Shown here: piece after piece, positions 1-17,600 of the stretch
Position numbering within the stretch: position 1 is the stretch's first letter
Layout of the letters: every line of letters begins with the position of its first letter
Assembly: GCA_005281725.1 (NCBI GenBank)
Contig: SSBO01000001.1
Coordinates: 7,643,323 to 7,707,322 of the forward strand
DNA from: Wuchereria bancrofti
Taxonomy: Eukaryota; Nematoda; Chromadorea; Rhabditida; Onchocercidae
Direction of reading: 5' to 3'
DNA length: 64,000 nt
Program-made: the position numbers and the translations under genes
The notes under the pieces: generated by a model
The model's input: the letters and a program-made list of their open reading frames with translations, nothing else
Database searches by the model: none
What the model was told of the DNA's origin: nothing

Positions 1-1532
1 TGAAATAAAAAAAAGATTATGTAGAAAAATCAATATTAATTTATAAAAATATGCTAAAATAAATGAAACATTACTTATAACTACATTTTATATTGATATA
101 CAATAAAAAATCAATGAATAATAAACTATCCTTGTTCGAGAAAAAAAAAAAAGGAAAATGGAAGTGTCAATGATTTGCATAGACATATCTGTCTGTATTA
201 ACGCCGCTCAAATAACATTAATTAATGTAAAATTTTCAACTTTTCCTTTTCTTATGATTAATAAAATGCTAGCAAAAGAGATATTTAAAATCCTGTGCGA
301 ATAGCAGAAAAGGATAAAATGTGAGAAGGTAATCCATTGCAGTACATACATAAAATAGAAAGTTTAAAAAACGAACCGATTAGAACCCTTAGCAGATTTA
401 ATTTATCGCTTTAAGGAAAAAGAAAGAAAGAAGCGGAAAGCTGATTATTTCATCGAAATTCAAACTAAAATAGCTCAAATTACAAGCTATTGTCCACTTT
501 TTTCTTTTGTTGTTGAAATGTAAAAAAAAATGAAAATGAAAAAAACATCTACGACTTGCTCCAAAAATTTTTTTCATTTGATTAATTAAAACTTGTCGCT
601 GTTGGAATCAAAATTTATTCCAATACATTAAATTCGGATATCAGAATTGAATCCGGAAATCTACATTTTGTTGGAAATCCACAAACAACAACAGTATCCT
701 GAAAACTAAGATACATTACTGCGAGAAAGTGATCGATTAATAGTTACAAATTTCACTAACAACTACGATTATTTCAATTAATTTTTTTTCTTTGCAATTA
801 TGACAAAACGGTTAAATGCAATGCGGAAAGCTAATAATTAATGATTAAAACAAATTAGAGAGAAAAAACGAGTGAATCAGCAAATAAGCGAATGAAATCA
901 TGAAGAAATCGAATAGATCAACAATCAAAAAGATTAAAATTCATTATTGTTTTTCGTACGATCCATCAAAATTCAGAAACAAATTTATCACAAAAACAAA
1001 TTATTAAATCAACAATGCTTACACAGTCATCTCTTTTCCTTTTTTTTCGAAAAAAAAAAGTTATACTTCTGTATTTGAGTCTAATATCTGCCAATAACTA
1101 AAATCGAATTGGCAAATAGGACAGAATAAGCACAGTGTATTTAATTGCTATCTTTGGAATGTTCATAGAATTTCTAATTTACAGAAGCAATTCATAGAAA
1201 TTTTTCGACAGAAAATTCCTTTGTTGTACCCATGACAGAGCATGGATTATCAAAACACTAGTTATCAGACATATCAAGCCTACATTAGTACAACAATTAC
1301 AGAATAGATCATCATAAACACTGAGCTCTCTTCAGAAGCTCAGTAAATTGAGCACACAAATATATAAGTAATAATATCTTATATTTTATTATGTGATGAT
1401 AAAATTGCAACAAAAAAAAATTTGAAAATAGTAATAGCTAATTATTTTTTAAACTGATAGATAACTTAAATATTTGACTGATGCTATCTGTATATGCCTT
1501 GAACTGTACATTCTAAAAAGCAAAAATGATTC
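1..1532. other. 3' flank of the PHF12-type gene, no gene seen
   Basis: AT-rich sequence downstream of the PHF12-type stop codon. It should hold the 3' UTR of that gene and the left intergenic DNA. I found no exon-like block with coding character and splice sites on either strand. Poly-A and poly-T runs are frequent. Confidence 0.5.
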
Positions 1533-6563
<5,031 letters not shown>

Positions 6564-7590
6564 TATAAGGCAATCGTATCAGTACAGTTATATATCATAA
6601 AAGACATTATTATATATTATTTTGAACAATTTTAACACTTTCATTTCATCTTAGTTAGTTTATTAATAAAGAATTCATAAATTATCCATAATTGCAATGT
6701 CTATTATCAAATATAAATTCTCACATAGTTCTTCCTCCTCATAACTATTTCTTATCATCCGTTATCATCTTATATTTCTTCTGTAATATCCCATCATTCC
6801 TAATCTAATCACTGTTTGGCATGGTTTCTTTCTTCTCCAAGCTCCAAACTAAAACCTACACTTTTCCTAAGTCTGAGTATTTTTTTATACATATTTAAAA
6901 TAGTTCCGGAAGAAGAACAAGATTTCTCGTAAACTGAACCGGATTTTTAACAATACCCCGGATCCTGAAGGACACTCCCAGCTACTATTAATCACGAAAT
7001 GGAACATATGAAATCGATTGTTGAAACTATATCCGTCGCAACTCGGACGTGCACCCCCGCCTGGTACTTTCGGTTTGTTTGAAATTCTCAGGCGATGTTG
7101 CGAGTTCCGCAGTTTAAACACTGGAAACACGGGGTTTCCCGGGATTTTCGCACAAGTTCACCTAAAGTTATCAACAGATTTTGGAATTTCATTGGGAATC
7201 CGGATTTCATGACTTGTTATGAGTATTCTTTAATGTTACCATCAGGTCTAAGAATTCTTTCATGACCGATTTTAGGCATCTTTTTTCTTTTCTTTCAGGA
7301 TGTTCTTTTTCTTTTTTACGGCTTCTTACATGGAATCTCATGGATGTTTACCTGAATTTCAAGCGTTTTTGGACGTTATAAAGTCTCCAGAATTTATATA
7401 TAATGGTTGGATAGTGATAACTTGATTATGAATTACAATTTACTTTCACTGACTCTTTCATATTTCAATGGAAATGTCTTCAAAATTGAAATGTAGGATA
7501 GCTAATTGTGTTGAAATTTATTTACTCACAACTGTTGCAAAATTGTTTAAAATTATAGGGATTGCCCGAAATCTACTGGAAATGCTATAA
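6564..7590. promoter_or_regulatory. Divergent intergenic region between PHF12- and METTL21-type genes
   Basis: About 1 kb separates the start codons of two genes facing away from each other, so both promoters should lie here. The middle part (about 6890-7210) is visibly richer in G+C than its surroundings and has several CCGGA/TCCGG words and a small inverted repeat (GGAAAC, then GGTTTCC). On the METTL21 side an acceptor-like AATTATAG ends near 7559 and could take a spliced leader. No coding block here resembles a known family. Confidence 0.5.
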
Positions 7591-9123
7591 ATGAATTGTA
7601 GTTTAATGCTTTTATTGTATATTGGTATGAGTGTAAAGATTAATTCATCATTGATACGCAATATGTTAAATACTGATAGCGAGAAGCACTGTTCCGCTTT
7701 AATACCATATGCGAAGCCTATAATACTGCGTGAATTCTCGAATGAACATAGGATTGTAACAATTAATGGACAAACATTTCAATTACGTCAAGATTGGCAA
7801 CAAAATGGAGTCGCTGGAGTGATTTGGGATTCGGTATGATTCTCTGATGATAATTACTCACGTTGTACTTATTAGCAGTATTATTAATATGTATACATAA
7901 TATAGTATGATATTTAATAATAGTGATATTTTAGTTTAACGATACATCCAATTATTGTTAAGGACTATTAGTTTGCTAGTTTTTTTTTTTAGCACTCTGT
8001 TATAAGGATACAACTGACTCATTATATACAGTGATTTCCTCAGTTTTCTCCTTTCACGTTCAGCATAAATTGGAAGTTATGAAAGCATTTATAAGACTGA
8101 ATTTAAATCTGATCCTTGTATTCATGTGGACTGTTAATTTTTATAATAGGATTGCTACAGTGCAAATATCACTTCCTATCCTAGCTCAAGTACTGCTAGA
8201 ATCTTCTATTACTATCTATATTGAAAAATGTTTTTTTAAGAGTATTGTCTTATCTCGGTATATCTCGGAACATCCAGAACTAGTAGCGAATCGAACGGTA
8301 TTAGAACTTGGTGCCGGATTAGGCTTACCAAGTATCATTTCAACCTATCAAAATGTTAAGCTTATTCATGCGACGGATCGAGTAAATGCTATAAGTCTAC
8401 TGGAAGAAAATGTTCGTCGAAATGCGAACAACGATTGTGACATAAAAATTTTTGCATTTGATTGGAATATTGACAAATTGTCGCAAAAATATCAGGTATA
8501 TAATTCTTTGCAGAATAGAGAATAAAAGAATTAGGGAAGTGTAAGCAAAAAAATGCTAAGCATTTAGAAACATTTAGAAATAGCCTTACTCTTTGTCCTT
8601 AAAATCATCTGAAGTGTATGCAAGCTCTGTTTCCAAGATCTGTTGATCTAGCGATTAAGTTTGCTTTCGTAATTATTTTTTCTATATAGAGATAACACAT
8701 CGTAGTGTTAGTTTTTCTTTTAAATGAGATAATTAGGAAAGCTCTTATGGTCAAGAATAGTGAATATTAGATTAAAAATTTTTGTACTCTACTAAGTTGA
8801 AAAAATCTCTCGGGATTTTGTAAACATAAACCATGAATTATTCAGTTATTTTTCAGATTATTCTAGGAGCCGATCTTATCTATGGTGGTATTACATTTGA
8901 ACCGCTGATGAAATTGTTTCGGGATGCTAGTGACTATGATACTGTGATATATCTGTGCAGTAAAATACGTTACCAAAGGGATCAAGATTTTTATGATCAA
9001 CTTGTGCAAGAGCAGTTTGGTGTACGGGAAATTTCCTATGAAAATGAGTTTGCTGTAAACATTTTTGAAATTAAAAAATTGACAAATTATTGCAACAAAC
9101 AAATATACAATTTGCTCATTTAA
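7591..9123 (+). CDS. METTL21-type protein-lysine methyltransferase, three exons
   Basis: Exons 7591-7833, 8241-8495 and 8857-9123, all joined in phase 0, give 254 residues. The first exon carries the family N-terminal block (QLRQDWQQNGVAGVIWDS). The second carries SAM-binding motif I (ELGAGLGLPS, about residue 103) followed by an acidic residue in ATDR. The third carries the DxxY motif that defines this group of seven-beta-strand lysine methyltransferases (GADLIY, about 170-175) and the conserved IRYQRDQDF block. Closest recognisable relatives are METTL21A-like enzymes, which methylate HSP70-family chaperones; that substrate is inferred only. The first ATG at 7591 adds a hydrophobic stretch unusual for a cytosolic enzyme. 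An in-frame ATG at 7663 would give a more typical start and 230 residues. The gene ends tail to tail with the JMJD4-type gene. Confidence 0.88.
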
Positions 9124-9543
9124 TTCTGGAGTGTAGAGAAAAATATTTCGTGCTGAAGAATGAGGAACTGATACTGTTACTTTAAGTATGTGCTGCAAAT
9201 GCAGAATTAAGAACTTGAATATCATGAGCTTTTAACAGACGAAAAATGATAGTTGTTGGTTGGTCATTCATCTTTATTCAATATCAATTCCCAAAACTGC
9301 TGGTTTGAAATAGTTACAGTGTTTCACCTTTAGCTTATCTAACTTAATTTTTGACTTGTGAGCGCATGCCTCATAACAAACTGAAGTATCACATTGCTTG
9401 TTATTCACCATTATATATTTAAAAAAAAAGATTTCATGGAATTTAAGCAGTTATTACAGGCCTCATTGTTTTCCATTTGACAGCTATAGTGATTTCTATT
9501 TACGATTTCTGGAACCATTACAAGTTACAGTTAGTTCCAAGGG
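9124..9543. other. Convergent 3' region with decayed copy of a neighbouring exon segment
   Basis: Spacer between the convergent METTL21- and JMJD4-type stop codons, presumably both 3' UTRs. Positions 9432-9480 closely resemble 9614-9660, which lies inside the last coding exon of the JMJD4-type gene, in the same orientation. The similarity may extend weakly on both sides. Confidence 0.6.
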
Positions 9544-12500
9544 TCAATTCCTTTCTTCTTCGATGTAACAAATCCGCGCAAGGCATTCAGCAGTAACAGA
9601 AATTTCGTATTGTTTCATGAAATTTAAGCAGTTATTACAAACCAAACTGTTTCCCATTTCACAAGCACAATTCGTTCGAATCACTGTCCGCATGAATTCT
9701 AGGCAATTGCCATCCTTCTTGCACTCCGAAAATGACCGATGTCGTGGACAAATCCAGCATTCGTTTATATCATTTCCTCGATCATCTATAATCAGTTGAA
9801 GCAATGATCTGAACTGCGCTAAGTTCACCCGAATATCTGCAGCTAGTATCTTCTGAAAAAAAGTACTGGACAAAATACAATACTGATAAGGAGAACTGTT
9901 GCAACTCCCTCAACAATCATTTATTGCAGTGACCAAACCTGCTTGTAAATTCTTAAATTTTTTTTATAAAAAATCTTTCCAAAAGAACTGTGGGACGGAA
10001 TAATAGAATTAGACAAGGATTTTTTGAAATTCTCAATTTTTATTTTCTAAATGCTCGAATGATATCTTAATTTTTTGAGTTTTCTTTTTTTTTTAAAGTT
10101 CCTTTGAATAAAAAGAAATTTGTTTTCTGAATATTTGAATAATAAACAGCTTTATGAAGCGCATCTACGCTATCACGAAAAATCACCTCTGAAATAACTA
10201 CACATTAGATGATTACCTCGCAAAAACTGTTGTATTCCGCAGATGAGAAACAAGATCTACAATCGGCTAATTCAACGTCTATATCCATCAGACGTTTAAT
10301 TATCAATTCGACAATGACATCCACATTACTTGCATTAACAAAGTTATGATTGATAGAAATTGTATCTTCCTAAATTTAACAACATTATCAATAATATCTA
10401 GTTTCGTGTCGTAAAACGTAGTTTGAGCTTAATGCAGTATGGCAGCCAAAATAATTAGTCATTTTCAAACCATATTACCAAAAGTTTTAAATGAATCGAC
10501 AAAAAGCGTCGTAGGTTTTAATTGTTGATGATTATGCAATCCAGATCGTTGATGGCAAAAGCAGTAGAAGGGAGGGAAAAAAACTGTGTGACAGTTCGCA
10601 TCTTAAATTTATTTCAGAAACCAATCCAAACCGGATGCAACTAACCAATTATTAGGCAATCTTTTCAAAATTGCACTTCTCGGATTCAGATTTACATTTT
10701 CCTGCAAATCTTAAATCTTAACTTGGTAACTTGCATTAATGCTATACTGACCAAATTATGCACTTGATGATACCAATTCGAAGGAACGAAAACAATTTCT
10801 CCTTCTTCTTGAATAAATGATACGACAGCAGCCTCAAGCCATCTGTCTTGAACCGTTCGAATATCCTTTAAAAATGTATCACGATCAATTCTAAAGTATT
10901 CCTCATTGTTCGGTGGTACAAAATACCAAAGCTTTCGTCCGCAAATATTGGCTGACCAACTATATGAATTCATCACGTCAACGTGAAATGGAGTCCTACA
11001 ATAACATTATTTTCATTGCTTTATATTGTGAGCCTAGACAGAATCATCTTCAGTATTGATTTCTGAACAACACTGCTTTCGAAATTTACTAATTTATTTG
11101 CATTTGTAATCATAAGTAAATTCTGAGAATAGTGAGATGAATTAAACCTGCCCTATTTCACATTATTTACCCTTTTTTTCAAGTGAACTTATGGACGACT
11201 CCAAAAAAAAAGATAGATTCAATATAAGTCTTACTTATTTACTCACCTATTTATTCCAATAAAGCGTAACTAACCAAGTATTCTTGGCTCCAAAGTAAAC
11301 AAAACGATAATCGCCCAACTGATTATGCTCATCGTTTGACCACATCTCATTGTTTATCCAATCAAAACGTAAAACCGATGGCAGTCCATACATTTCATAA
11401 GATGTACCCGATTCTCTGTAAACAAGATCAGTAAAAAATCATTTCTTTTTTTTGAAGAAAATTACGACAGCTCACTAAACTACTACTAACTCACTGTTGA
11501 AAATGCCAATCTTTAACATAGCCAATATTACTTGACCCACTATTATCTCGCATCATTTTGATATAATCCTTAAGCTTTATTTTTTGACATTCTTTAGAAT
11601 TTTGAGAACATGGAGATTTTTCCTCATAATCTATACATTTTCCACAATTTTCCATTATTTTATCAGTTCTTTCGTTGATCAATGGCACTTCCATATGTCC
11701 TATAATGTGAACAACGATATTATTTTAATGGTAAGACAGAAGTCTACGAAATGAACAAATTAAACTGAATAATAAATTTTGAAGAAAAAGAGCGGCGATA
11801 ACACGGATAATAAGTCATGTAGGACAAAACGATGCAGTTTCTGATAATAATTTGCTGATTAGTGACATCGGAAAAGCCTGACAATGAATTTTCTGGACGA
11901 AGTCTCAGAAAGGCTTATAATTAAGCGAAAAGTTTAACTACTTATTGTATTATTGATAGGTCACATCATTCACTACTTACATGGATCAGAAACTGCATCG
12001 TTTTGGTAAATCCTACTGCTATTGTCACGTAGTATCATTTGTCACTTTTCAAAATGAGTTTTCCAAACGAAGTCATCAAAAAGATTTATTACTAATGAAG
12101 CAAAAGAAACCAAAAATTGATAAAGAAAAGCATTTGTAATTCAAACATATCATTTCATATTTACTACTGCTCGAAAAAAAAAAAAAAAAAGAAGGAAAGA
12201 AGACGGATGGATAGAAATGAAAGGATAATAGGAAACAAAATAGACGAATTGTGAATTATTTAAGAGGAAACTTTTTTTGAAGTTAGAAATTTCAATTGCA
12301 TTTACTGGAAATGTTAAATATACTCCGAATTTGAAACAGTAAAGATAAACCATATTGTTTGATGAGAAAATCGATATTTATAATATTTTTTCCATTCATA
12401 TATTTCACCCATTGTCGTCGACTTTTCCATTTCGCTATTGCTTTAGAGTACATTCTACATGGCTGATTTTTGAGCATGAAATCAATGAATATATCAAGCG

Positions 12501-12576
12501 CTTTTGTGCGTTCTAAGCATATCACTGGAAATGATACAGTGTCACATAATTGTCCTTCCATTATTACTTTTGTCAT
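9544..12576 (-). CDS. JMJD4: JMJD4-type JmjC 2-oxoglutarate oxygenase, six exons
   Basis: Exons 12576-12351, 11699-11495, 11415-11275, 10995-10752, 10369-10217 and 9852-9544 join in consistent phases and give 425 residues, close to the family's usual length. The N-terminal block (CRMYSKAIAKWKSRRQWV), KLKDYIKMM and YVKDWHFQQ match JMJD4. The JmjC core has the Fe(II)-binding H-x-D at about 195-197 (PFHVDV) and the distal His at about 267 in NWYHQVHNL. It is followed by EDTISINHNFVN, where the co-substrate pocket continues, so the catalytic residues look intact. In mammals JMJD4 hydroxylates a lysine of translation release factor eRF1; the same role here is inferred. The last exon carries ten cysteines in roughly 70 residues, which I do not recognise from human JMJD4. 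It starts head to head with the COMM-domain gene. Confidence 0.92.
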
Positions 12577-13574
12577 TTACCACTAATATCTGTAAAAAAT
12601 TCGTTTAAATTCAAATTTAGTTTACCCCTCTTCATATACTATTTCGAAATTTGTGAAGACAGGAAAAAAATACATTATTAGCAACACTAATATTTTAAAT
12701 TTCAGTGTTATTCGTTTCACTTCCTAGCATTATTTACATTTTAAATTTCAATATCCATCTAATCATATTGATAGCTTTAAGTTATAATTTTTCTTTTCCT
12801 TTTTTTTTTTTGAAAATACATTCTCGAAATAATAAATCATGTCTACATTCTAATTTCAATTAAATGATTTTGCGATTTTTATGTTCATTTCAAAGAGTAA
12901 AAAATAACAAATGAAAACAGTACTAATATGATGGAGACAACAAAGATTGATGAAAATTTATAATATAATACGTTTGCAGTGGTTGTGAGAAAACATACAA
13001 ATAAGTGATTCCTAAAATAGTACGAAGAGTAGTGATTAAGAGTGAATGAAAAATTGTAAGCACTACGAAGAGAATGCAGTGATGACTGATGTAATTCTCA
13101 TAATAAGCAGAAAAGTGTAGTGATGGGAAGGAAGTGAGGTGATGAATGTGCAAGTTTACAGTCATAGATTACACTAATTAATAAATGCTTAATTAGTAAT
13201 TAGCAAGTAGAGTGTCGAACGTTGCGCAAAATGCTAATAAAACAATCAAAAAGGCTCAAGAATTGACTGTTAGCAAAAAGGTTGTAATTCAAGTTGCCAA
13301 GAGAAACAAAGAAGTTCAGTTTGCTTAAGTATTATACAATTTACACTCTAAATTATTAATTGAGCATCTCTTAATCAGTTATTTAATTAATAAATATTGA
13401 AGGAATGATGAAGTGTCGAAATGGTGGGATTTGTTAATTAGATGCTTAATTAATAGTTAGCTTTTTGTTTTTTTTACTTCTTCGTTTTGTCTTTTTCAAT
13501 TTTGCTAATCAATTCAATTATATTTTTGTAGGAAGTGAAATTGTAGGTGTTCACGTAAAATTTCAATTGATTTA
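12577..13574. promoter_or_regulatory. Divergent intergenic region between JMJD4- and COMM-type genes
   Basis: About 1 kb between two start codons facing away from each other; both promoters should lie here. The DNA is AT-rich, with TTAATTA-type words repeated near 13180-13450. I see no coding block. Confidence 0.45.
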
Positions 13575-14647
13575 ATGGATGTGAATGTGAATCCGGATCT
13601 TATTACTGGTTTGTTTCTTCGTTTCTATCCAGTCTTGTCAGAAATGCAAAATGTTAATCAGTTTGGGAAATTTTTATACAAATTATTTTACAGAATTCAT
13701 ATTATCCTTCAAGTGTGCGTAGTTTATATTTTCCTTCTACTTTATCTTTCCGAAGAAATAACTCATTTGTAGGTTTTTTTTTTCAAAAAAAGTAATTTAT
13801 ATTTAACATATCTAAATATTAATTCTCATGGACATAAATTTTTTTTATTAGAATTTACTTGTCTACAATAATCTATTTGTGCTTATCCACATATGTTATA
13901 AATCTTTCATTCTTAAAATTTTGCTTCAAAGTTTTCGTTAGCTGATGCATGTATAATGAGATCTCTGGAATTATTTTAGCTTTGGATAATTTATATGGTT
14001 TTGTTTGTATGAATCGCATTTTAATCATTTCATTAAATTTTAATTTGGATACATTTCAGTTTTATGTTTCTTTTTTAAGAAGTATGGTGGTGTGTAAGGA
14101 CGAGAACTGTATTTGATGATGAATGCATAAATGTCGATGCGAAGTTAATGAAAGAGTTATTTTCTGTGTTGGAAGAATTGAATCGGCTAACGAAACATGA
14201 TGATCCTAATTCTGTACTGGAGCGTAGCAATTTTTCCGATTTGGTTCGTTGTAATATGATTTCATAAAATAAAGAATATGTAGTAGACATACTTTTTCAA
14301 TTTTTCGATACATAAAAACGTACTAACGTTGAAAATCAATTTTTTAAATGTACTTATCATTTAGCATTAATTTTCTTCCACAGAATAAGCAACATATGTT
14401 ACGCTTGTGGCATGCAAAACCGGATAACGATATGAAATGGGGTATTGATGTGGTTGTGGCTAATTCGAACATTCGAAAGAGCCTTTATCCGAAGGTTTGG
14501 TTGATTATTGATGGGGAGGAAATTGAAATGAATTTGGAAGTTTTTGCTAAATTAAGGTAATGATTTATATTTTCAATGATAAGTGCTTTTTTTTGTTGCA
14601 GCAGAAGTTCTAAAGTTTTTAAATTTTCCAGAATTTGCGTTGCCTGA
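13575..14647 (+). CDS. COMM-domain protein (COMMD family), four exons
   Basis: Exon 3 (14384-14556) encodes the diagnostic core: MKWGIDVVVANSNIRKSLYP, then a beta-rich stretch ending FAKLR. This matches the COMM domain, where a W-x-(V/I)-D-V block is followed by serine-rich and leucine-rich strands. A tiny exon 4 (14632-14647) completes LR with ICVA and a stop, giving a short COMM end. Exon 2 (to 14243, donor GTTCGT) encodes an alpha-helical segment (LMKELFSVLEELNRLTK) like the family's N-terminal helical domain. The exon 1/2 junction is not settled: the best-looking acceptor (14079) does not match any exon 1 donor in phase, while a donor at 13715 with an acceptor ending at 14098 keeps the frame and gives 157 residues. 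COMMD proteins form the Commander complex for endosomal recycling. Which paralogue this is cannot be told; COMMD5-like features are possible. Confidence 0.75.
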
Positions 14648-17600
14648 TTCCAGGTGAAAAATTGCTTTGTTTAATGAAATACTAACCCTTATAAAGCAAT
14701 AATCCATTGAAGTCTAAAAAAAGTTAACCATTATCTTAAATATTGTGCTAAGTAAGCTTTTTCAGATTTGAGGTCTCGCGAGCACTGAACCGGATTGATC
14801 ACTACGCATAAGTGTCAGCTGAAATATCCTCTTATTTCATAGTATATATTTGTATTTGTAGCGTATATTCGGTTGAAACATACGCAAGCTTTTAATTAAA
14901 TTTTAATTAACTAGACTAAACTATCATTATCTTTAAATTTATCCGATCAGTCAATTATGGATGCTATGATTTGCATATAATTCTGTCAAAAAAAAAACAT
15001 GGAATATATTTCTATTTTTATCGATTAAAATTTTTTCTTCCATGATGAAATGGAACTTCGTCTGTTCCTATATAATTCCCTGATTATCTCGGTTGTTCCT
15101 TTTGATCTCTTTTAACCTTCTGAATCTTTTATTTTAATTTGCGATTTCTCCCGAAAGATTTCTGGAGACCATTTGTGCAACAACAGACCGTTTTTATATC
15201 TGTTTTTGTTACAGAAGTTTAGAAGGCTTTCTTTCTGTAGTTTCGTTTAGTATAATTCATCAAATAATGGACTAGAACAAATTTAATATATTTAAATAAT
15301 TTGCTCTCGAAATAAGGCTAATTCCAGCAAAAAACTACCTGAATATGCATATAAAATATTAATTTATTCGTTCAATCATTTGCATTTGTCTTTCTTTTTA
15401 TCTAACATTTATTTTCGGATTTAATCATATTTATTGGAGGTATAAGCCGGTTCTTTCCAAAGGTATAAGCCGGTGTGTATTTTATTGATGAGTGCTAGTT
15501 TGTTGTACATGCTTAATATCCTTTTATTTTTTTTTTGTAATTGAAGTTGAAAATATTAAAACTTTTAAGCACCAAAAATTTCCTACAAGGAATTACAATC
15601 ATTTTCGAATGGAAAAACCTAGAATTGTATGTTTCATCAAAGAAGCCATAAAAAGTGATGAAATGCAAATAGAGAATTTTCTTGAAAGGTCATAACTTTG
15701 CTAAAATCAATTTAAATGTCTTGTTAGCATAAGAGAATTTTAATGTTTCAGAAACACTTTACCTAAAGCTGATAAAATCCAGCTAAATCAAAGAACGACA
15801 GTTTAGGTGATTCCCTATGCTTGTCGCGGAACTCGAAATAATTTACATAATATGTAATAATATTGCATTACACCTGTAAAACCAAAAGTTGTCTTATTTC
15901 ACGTAGGGAAGCATTTATGTCGTATTTATTTTTGAAATAGATTATTTACACGGTATCAGCTTCTTATTTAGTTGAAACAATTTCAATTTAATTAAGTTTC
16001 TTTCTGACAAAAATTTCAATGACAAGAATTTAAATGGTTTTTTTTCTAAACAATGTCAAATCATTTATTCACAATTTATTTATACTTCATTTGTGTAATT
16101 GTTTTTGTGTTATGTTTAATGAATATGAAATATGAATTAATGAAATATTGTCTTTTCAGAATTTTTATACCTATTGGAATCTACTTTTTTTCTGCACTTC
16201 TGAAAACTAATTCTTTGCAGTTTTATGGTAAATTTCTTGACATAACTTCTGAAAATTATCACCGGGTATTTTGATTAATGGTAAAAACTCATGTACAATG
16301 GAAATAAATGCTTTGTAAAATTTCTCAACGAATCAGTAGTAACATTTTGCAGAAAAAATAGAAATTTAAAAGTGAAATTTTTACTAAAGGAATTATTGCC
16401 ATGTTAAAAATTGTAAGATGAGGACGTAACAGAGCAGAAATTAAATTTTTAAAATACTGGTATTTTAACAACAAATAAATGATATGAATGTAAAACAAAT
16501 GGTAACAATTTCCAGCTGTAAAATTACGTTTCAATTGAAAAACTTTCGTGTCAGGTTTTAAAAATCCATAAATTCACATATGTTTCATTTATAAACTTGA
16601 ATATATGCAAATTAAATATATTTAAAGTTTTGGTGATGTGTTGATGGCAAAATGCAAACTTTCGTTAGATTTAAAAGGGAAGGAATGAATAAATATTTTC
16701 ATTAATTAATTGTGGTATCTGTTTAGTTATTATTTCACAGTTATCCACTTTGAAAGAAAATTAGATTAGAAAACTTGTAACATAGGTAATTTATCGGATG
16801 AAATGATAAAAAAATAAAAGAAGAAAATAGAATGAAGCAAAAAAGAAAGGTAAAAATTAGAAATAAAATGAAGGAAAATTAAAATGGAAAGGGTGTAATG
16901 ATAATTGTTTTTTTGCACTTCAATAACATTTTTTCAAATTTTGATGCTGTCGGCAAATAGGCCGAAAGTATTGATACAGTAACTAGAGAAAGGGATTGTA
17001 TATAATGTATAAAGGATCTTATTGTTAATAAAGAAACAAGGGAGGGCGCTAACAGGCAACACAAAAGTGGGAAAGGAGCAACCAGATAATAAAAGAGCAA
17101 ATTAACGATGTGGATTTGATTTCAACAAAGAGGCGCTCTCAGCGGTATAAGCAGAGCAATTTCTTATTATGGATATTACACCGGGTCGACGACGGGTTGG
17201 CGGACGGTGGTGTTAGGGAGCGCTTAGGTCGCGTTAGAGAGGAACGGTTAGGAGGACGAGTAATAGGGATTCGCTCTTAGGACACCAATAGGACGACGCG
17301 TTTATAGGACATTTTAACTGATAGACGGATAATTTTTGGTTACTAACGGCGACAAACAAGAAAAGGTTTAATTACCCGAGTTTGAGATTAAACGACGTGA
17401 TTTCGACGAAGAGAAATTCAACGAGTGGAGAAATACAAATGCAAGAACAATATTCTTGCAATAAACGACGACAAACAAACGATCAGACCAACGACAGTTA
17501 CGACACTCAACGACAATCCAAGGATTAAGAAGAAAGTAGGAAACAATTAAATAAACAGATAATCGTCCCTTATATATAAAAAAAAGCAGGGAAATTATCT

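Noticed and set aside
10621..10691. Exon-like block after TTTGCAG in the JMJD4 gene (ENVNLNPRSAILK)
   Set aside because: The block at 10369-10217 continues the family sequence exactly after HNL; including this one would break the conserved core and run into a stop.
16879..17100. Hydrophobic minus-strand frame of about 73 codons
   Set aside because: No ATG start, no splice sites, no family resemblance; overlaps the compositional island.
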